The position numbers and the translations under genes are program-made. A DNA stretch of 64,000 nucleotides from Sipunculus nudus (taxonomy: Eukaryota > Annelida > Sipuncula > Golfingiida > Sipunculidae): positions 9,633,019-9,697,018 of the forward strand of contig CM049306.1 in the NCBI GenBank assembly GCA_026874595.1. The letters are read 5' to 3'. Each line of letters starts with the position of its first letter. The stretch's first letter is position 1. Under the pieces are notes generated by a model. The model ran no database searches. It was not told the DNA's origin and saw only the letters and a program-made list of their open reading frames with translations. Positions 60,247 through 64,000 of this stretch are shown here, one piece after another.

Positions 60247-61290
60247 CAGGTGAAGAGTGTGTTGTAAAACTGTAGCAAGCACCATAAGGCCAGTGCACTG
60301 GATAAAGCTATTCATAAGAAATCTGATCTATCAGAACTATGATAGAGTTTTGATAAGTTTTGTGCAACAGGTGATTAAAGCTACCCAAAATCAATGAATG
60401 TATATTATTGAAAATCCTGTCTGAGTAACTATGTAGAAAAAAGCAAGTTCTTGTTGGCATAAATCTTGCAATTGAAATCCTATCAAAAATCAATAGGCAG
60501 ATAAAATTTCAGATCAATCCACTATTAAGCCACCCCTGAGAAACTGATCATTTGTATTAACTTACTCAAAACAGACCTAGAAAAATAATGAAAATGGCCC
60601 AGTCTCTCACCATTGCACACTGAAGAGTTCATTTGATCAAACAACATATACTGCAAGGCGGTTCATGCTGCTAATTAAAGGATGGTCATAGCATATATAA
60701 CCATGACAAGAAAGTATCCTCAGAATATGACAAAACAAATTTCAAATCAGCTCTTTCTTCTGACAATATCTATGTAGATGCTAAATTTTAAAGATGTCAG
60801 TCAATTTTGCAGTTATACATCCTGCTAACAAAAAAAAATAAAGACTGTAGTCAGCAGCACCAGTCTTGTGTGACAGGTTATCCATTGTCAATAGACACAT
60901 CAATATTAAGGATAAACCATGAAGACATTTCAGAGAAATCCAGGCCTTTTTTTGACCAAAAATACAATAAAGTAAGGTCAAGCTGAAGCATATGACCCAA
61001 ATTTATAAAGGCCTGTCCTCTGCCCTATAACTATGTATGCAAAGATTTGAAAGAAATCTTGGTGAGTATTTTTCTATTTATTCTATTTTATCTATGAGCT
61101 TGTCTGCCACAGTGCAACTGTACTAAAACAATATTATGCAGCCCTGACTTTCTAGTCTGGCAGGCAATTATATTTGCAGAATATAACATAATTTACCCAG
61201 TTGTTAAAGTTTAGTTTCATAAACTCCAATCTAGAGTAAAAAACAGTTACAGATAAATATGCACACACAATCTGATCCCTAACTATAAAA
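60247..61290. other. Non-coding stretch
   Basis: No exon recognised. Phrases such as GAAATCTGATCTATCAGAAC, CAGATCAATCCACTATTAAG and TATGACCCAAATTTATAAAG resemble the bodies of the non-coding modules nearby, so part is probably decayed mobile DNA. Confidence 0.35.
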
Positions 61291-62514
61291 GTCATATGAA
61301 ACCCTAGATAGACTCATCAATCAGGATACCAGTAAATGTCATATGAAACCCTAAGTAGACTCATCAACCAGGATACCAGTAAATGTCATATGAAACCATA
61401 GATAGACTCATCAATCAGGATACCAGTAAATGTCATATGAAACCCTAGACAGACTCATCAACCAGGATACCAGTAAATGTCATATGAAACCATAGACAGA
61501 CTCATCAATCAGGATACCAGTAAATGCCATATGAAACCCTAGATAGACTCATCAATCAGGATACCAGTAAATGTCATATGAAACCCTAGATAGACTCATC
61601 AACCTGGATACCAGTAAATGTCATATGAAACCTCAAGTAGACTGATCAATCAGGATACCAGTAAATTTCATATGAAGCCCTAGATAGACTCACCAACCAG
61701 GATACCAGTAAATGTCATATGAACCCCTAGATAAACTCATCAACCAGGATACCAGTAAATGTCATATGAAACCCTAGATAGACTCATCAATCAGGATACC
61801 AGTAAATGTCATATGAAACCCTAGATAGACTCATCAACCTGGATACCAGTAAATGTCATATGAAACCCTAGATAGACTCAACAACCAGGATACCAGTAAA
61901 TGTCATATGAAACCCTAGATAGACTCATCAACCTGGATACCAGTAAATGTCATATGAAACCCTAGATAGACTCATCAACCAGGATACCAGTAAATGTCAT
62001 ATGAAACCCTTGATAGACACATCAACCAGGATACCAGTAAATGTCATATGAAACCCTAGATAGACTCATCAACCTGGATACTAGTAAATGTCATATGAAA
62101 CCCAAGTTAGACTCATCAACCAGGATACCAGTAAATGTCATATGAAACCCTAGATAGACTCATCAACCTGGATACCAGTAAATGTCATATGAAACCCTAG
62201 ATAGACTCATCAACCAGGATTCCACTAAATGTCATATGAAACCCTAGACAGACTCATCAACCTGGATACCAGTAAATGTCATATGAAACCCTAGACAGAC
62301 TCATCAATCAGGATACCAGTAAATGTCATATGAAACCCTAGATAGACTCATCAACCAGGATACCAGTAAATGTCATACGAAACCCTAGATAGACTCATCA
62401 ACCTGGATACCAGTAAATGTCATATGAAAACCTAGATAGACTCATCAATCAGGATACCAGTAAATGTCATATGAAACCATAGATAGACTCATCAACCAGG
62501 ATACCAGTAAATGC
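61291..62514. repeat. 47-bp minisatellite, about 26 copies
   Basis: Units run GTCATATGAAACCCTAGATA then GACTCATCAACCAGGATACC and AGTAAAT. They vary at a few fixed sites (AACC(A/T)GG against AATCAGG; AGATAGAC against AGACAGAC). Unit types recur in an interspersed order, indicating block duplication. Each unit contains the palindrome CATATG. Confidence 0.96.
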
Positions 62515-62554
62515 CTCCCCCCTCCCCCCCCCCCCCACACACACAGACACACTG
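62515..62554. repeat. C-run and (CA)n tract
   Basis: CTCCCCCCTCC, a long C-run, then ACACACACAGACACAC at the end of the 47-bp array. Confidence 0.9.
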
Positions 62555-63519
62555 TAGTTCATTGATGGACACTTATTAAATACTTCATTCTGGTAAATCA
62601 GACATGTATTTAACAATATTTACATGATGAATGCCTTTTGTTGCAATCAAGTAACATGAAGTACTATTCAAGTAATATTAAGTTAATATCAACTTATCAA
62701 CAAATTAATTATTATCAAATAAAATATTGTTTTTATTTGATACTAACATCACCTGATATCTGACATGGTGGGCTTGTCTTTTATTGTAGCTCTGTATTGT
62801 TAGGATTTCTACAGCTGATGTTAGTCAGATTAACATAGAATACAGCTAGAGCTTAATTTCAGAACACAAAAAATATTCAAATTACTGTAAAAAATAACAG
62901 GATGGCAGCCCAGGGCACAATAATGAAAGGACTCACTTTACTCCTAATAGTTGAACTCATTTTTCTTAATTAGTAATCTTTTAATGTTTAATGATACATG
63001 TATATACACCAATTTTTCCCTCAACTTTTTGAGCTGTTATTTCTATCAGGTTGTGTTAATTAACTGTAAATATAATTTATGTCAACTTGAATTCTCCACA
63101 TAACATTTTTTATTATAACTTTTTGGAGAATAAACTTGAGGTGAAACAAAAAAAAATGTAAATTAACATGGTTTCCTTGATAGACTCAGCAAGATTAATT
63201 ATAAAAAAAAAACACAGAATGAGAAGAAGGTTGATGGTGATGATGGGGATGGTGGTTGTCATGGGATACAAAATGATACAGATGCAAAGAATTCCCGATA
63301 AAAGACATCATTGAAAATGACAAGACTGCTCATCATATTCCACATTAATTAATCAAGTAACAAACAGGCTGAGTCAACTAGTCACAATGATGAAGTCCAG
63401 AAATGAGTATTTATGAATAAATAAGGAGGAATTAATGAAAGAATTACGAGCACAATAATAGTGAGAAAATTTAGTCATAATAAGAATGGCCTCAGAAGGT
63501 GAACCCAGTTTAAGTATTG
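62555..63519. other. Non-coding stretch
   Basis: AT-rich, no exon or element recognised. GGTTGATGGTGATGATGGGG near 63228-63250 is a short degenerate GAT run. Confidence 0.35.
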
Positions 63520-63960
63520 CCGGTCATAAGCAACACCAGCTCTTCAACAGCAACTGAAAGCAAGTCTACAGGGAGCTGCAGCACAAGCTTCCATCATCGC
63601 AAACCATTGTCCAATTTCCTTCCAGATGGTTTGGGGTAAATTTAATTTTCAAAAATTAATGCTGGCTGCAATGACCCTCGAGACATCTATTACTTTCAAT
63701 TTAGAGTCTCTCTTTAAAGCCACACATGTGTTTATCAGTGCGGATTAATGAGCACTGAATGTACAGTTACGGAGGTTGTTATCATCATCTGTTATCTAAA
63801 ATTGCTCTGTTCGTGGCTCTAGATGCTGTGACTACTGAACCAGATGATAATAGATAACCGATAGCTGCCAAAATGTTGTTTAATGAGGGCTTAGGAAATA
63901 ATACACCCGCGACAAACCCTATCTGAAATTGTTGGCTCCCAAAGAGCACTTCTTCAGACA
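63520..63960. promoter_or_regulatory. Regulatory-looking block with an inverted repeat
   Basis: A balanced-composition, repeat-free block carrying GGATTAATGAGC and AATTTAATTTTC motifs. An imperfect inverted pair, GTTATCATCATCTGTTATCT (63778-63797) and CAGATGATAATAGATAACC (63841-63859), contains GATA-type cores. Resembles conserved non-coding DNA; conservation untested. Confidence 0.25.
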
Positions 63961-64000
63961 CACAAAGAATACTTTTAAGCCAGGAACATAATGATTTCTT

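Noticed and set aside
60049-60315. 88-codon minus-strand frame rich in Gly/Pro/Trp
   Set aside because: Produced by the G/C runs of the 197-bp MITE at 60050-60246.

Overview
The window looks like non-coding-rich nuclear DNA of a marine invertebrate, most likely a bivalve mollusc. The reasons are AT-rich sequence, eukaryotic splice sites and poly(A) signals, and two copies (one per strand) of a tRNA-headed SINE whose central block resembles the Meta-domain SINEs described from bivalves. Penelope-like retroelement debris, MITEs and very large minisatellites fit the same picture. There is no operon-like or prokaryotic organisation, and no rRNA, functional tRNA gene or CRISPR array was seen. The taxonomic call is inference; no homology search was possible.

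Coding content is very low. The one strong coding feature is a 1.4-kb terminal exon on the minus strand (27803-29206). It encodes the Ser/Thr/Asp/Glu-rich, probably disordered C-terminus of a protein I do not recognise, and its upstream exons should lie at higher coordinates. A second, weaker plus-strand gene end is supported by two phase-compatible exons (3966-4081 and 4212-4263), a stop codon and a poly(A) signal. Isolated single-exon candidates are a signal-peptide start exon (6421-6502) and a 90-nt phase 0-0 exon (25278-25367). A candidate minus-strand CRE/CCAAT promoter with a strong splice donor lies at 3277-3504.

Layout. 0-12 kb: Penelope remnant, putative promoter and small gene end, microsatellites, tRNA-derived SINEs and a 0.4-kb foldback element. 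12-27 kb: mostly unique DNA with several blocks that look like conserved regulatory sequence (homeodomain and PBC-HOX-like motifs), one 40-bp minisatellite and AT microsatellites. 27-32 kb: the terminal exon and presumed intron. 32-41 kb: a 48-bp minisatellite broken by two long non-coding mobile modules, two MITE or SINE relics and the second Meta-SINE copy. 41-45 kb: unique DNA with regulatory-looking blocks. 45-57 kb: three huge minisatellite fields (43-bp, about 30-bp and 29-bp units). 57-60 kb: further non-coding modules and a small MITE. 61-62.5 kb: a 47-bp minisatellite. 62.5-64 kb: unique DNA ending in another regulatory-looking block.

The most interesting pattern is a set of at least five long non-coding modules (33.3-36.0, 50.2-50.9 and 57.7-59.2 kb). 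They share a 5' AACTAG-type start, usually followed by a small hairpin, an internal period near 130-149 bp, usually a GACAGAC-rich stretch, and a terminal 3' hairpin. They look like one superfamily of non-autonomous mobile DNA and carry recurrent palindromes and nuclear-receptor-like half sites. The largest single structure is the 5.9-kb, 29-bp minisatellite at 50869-56745, which shows clear higher-order repeats.
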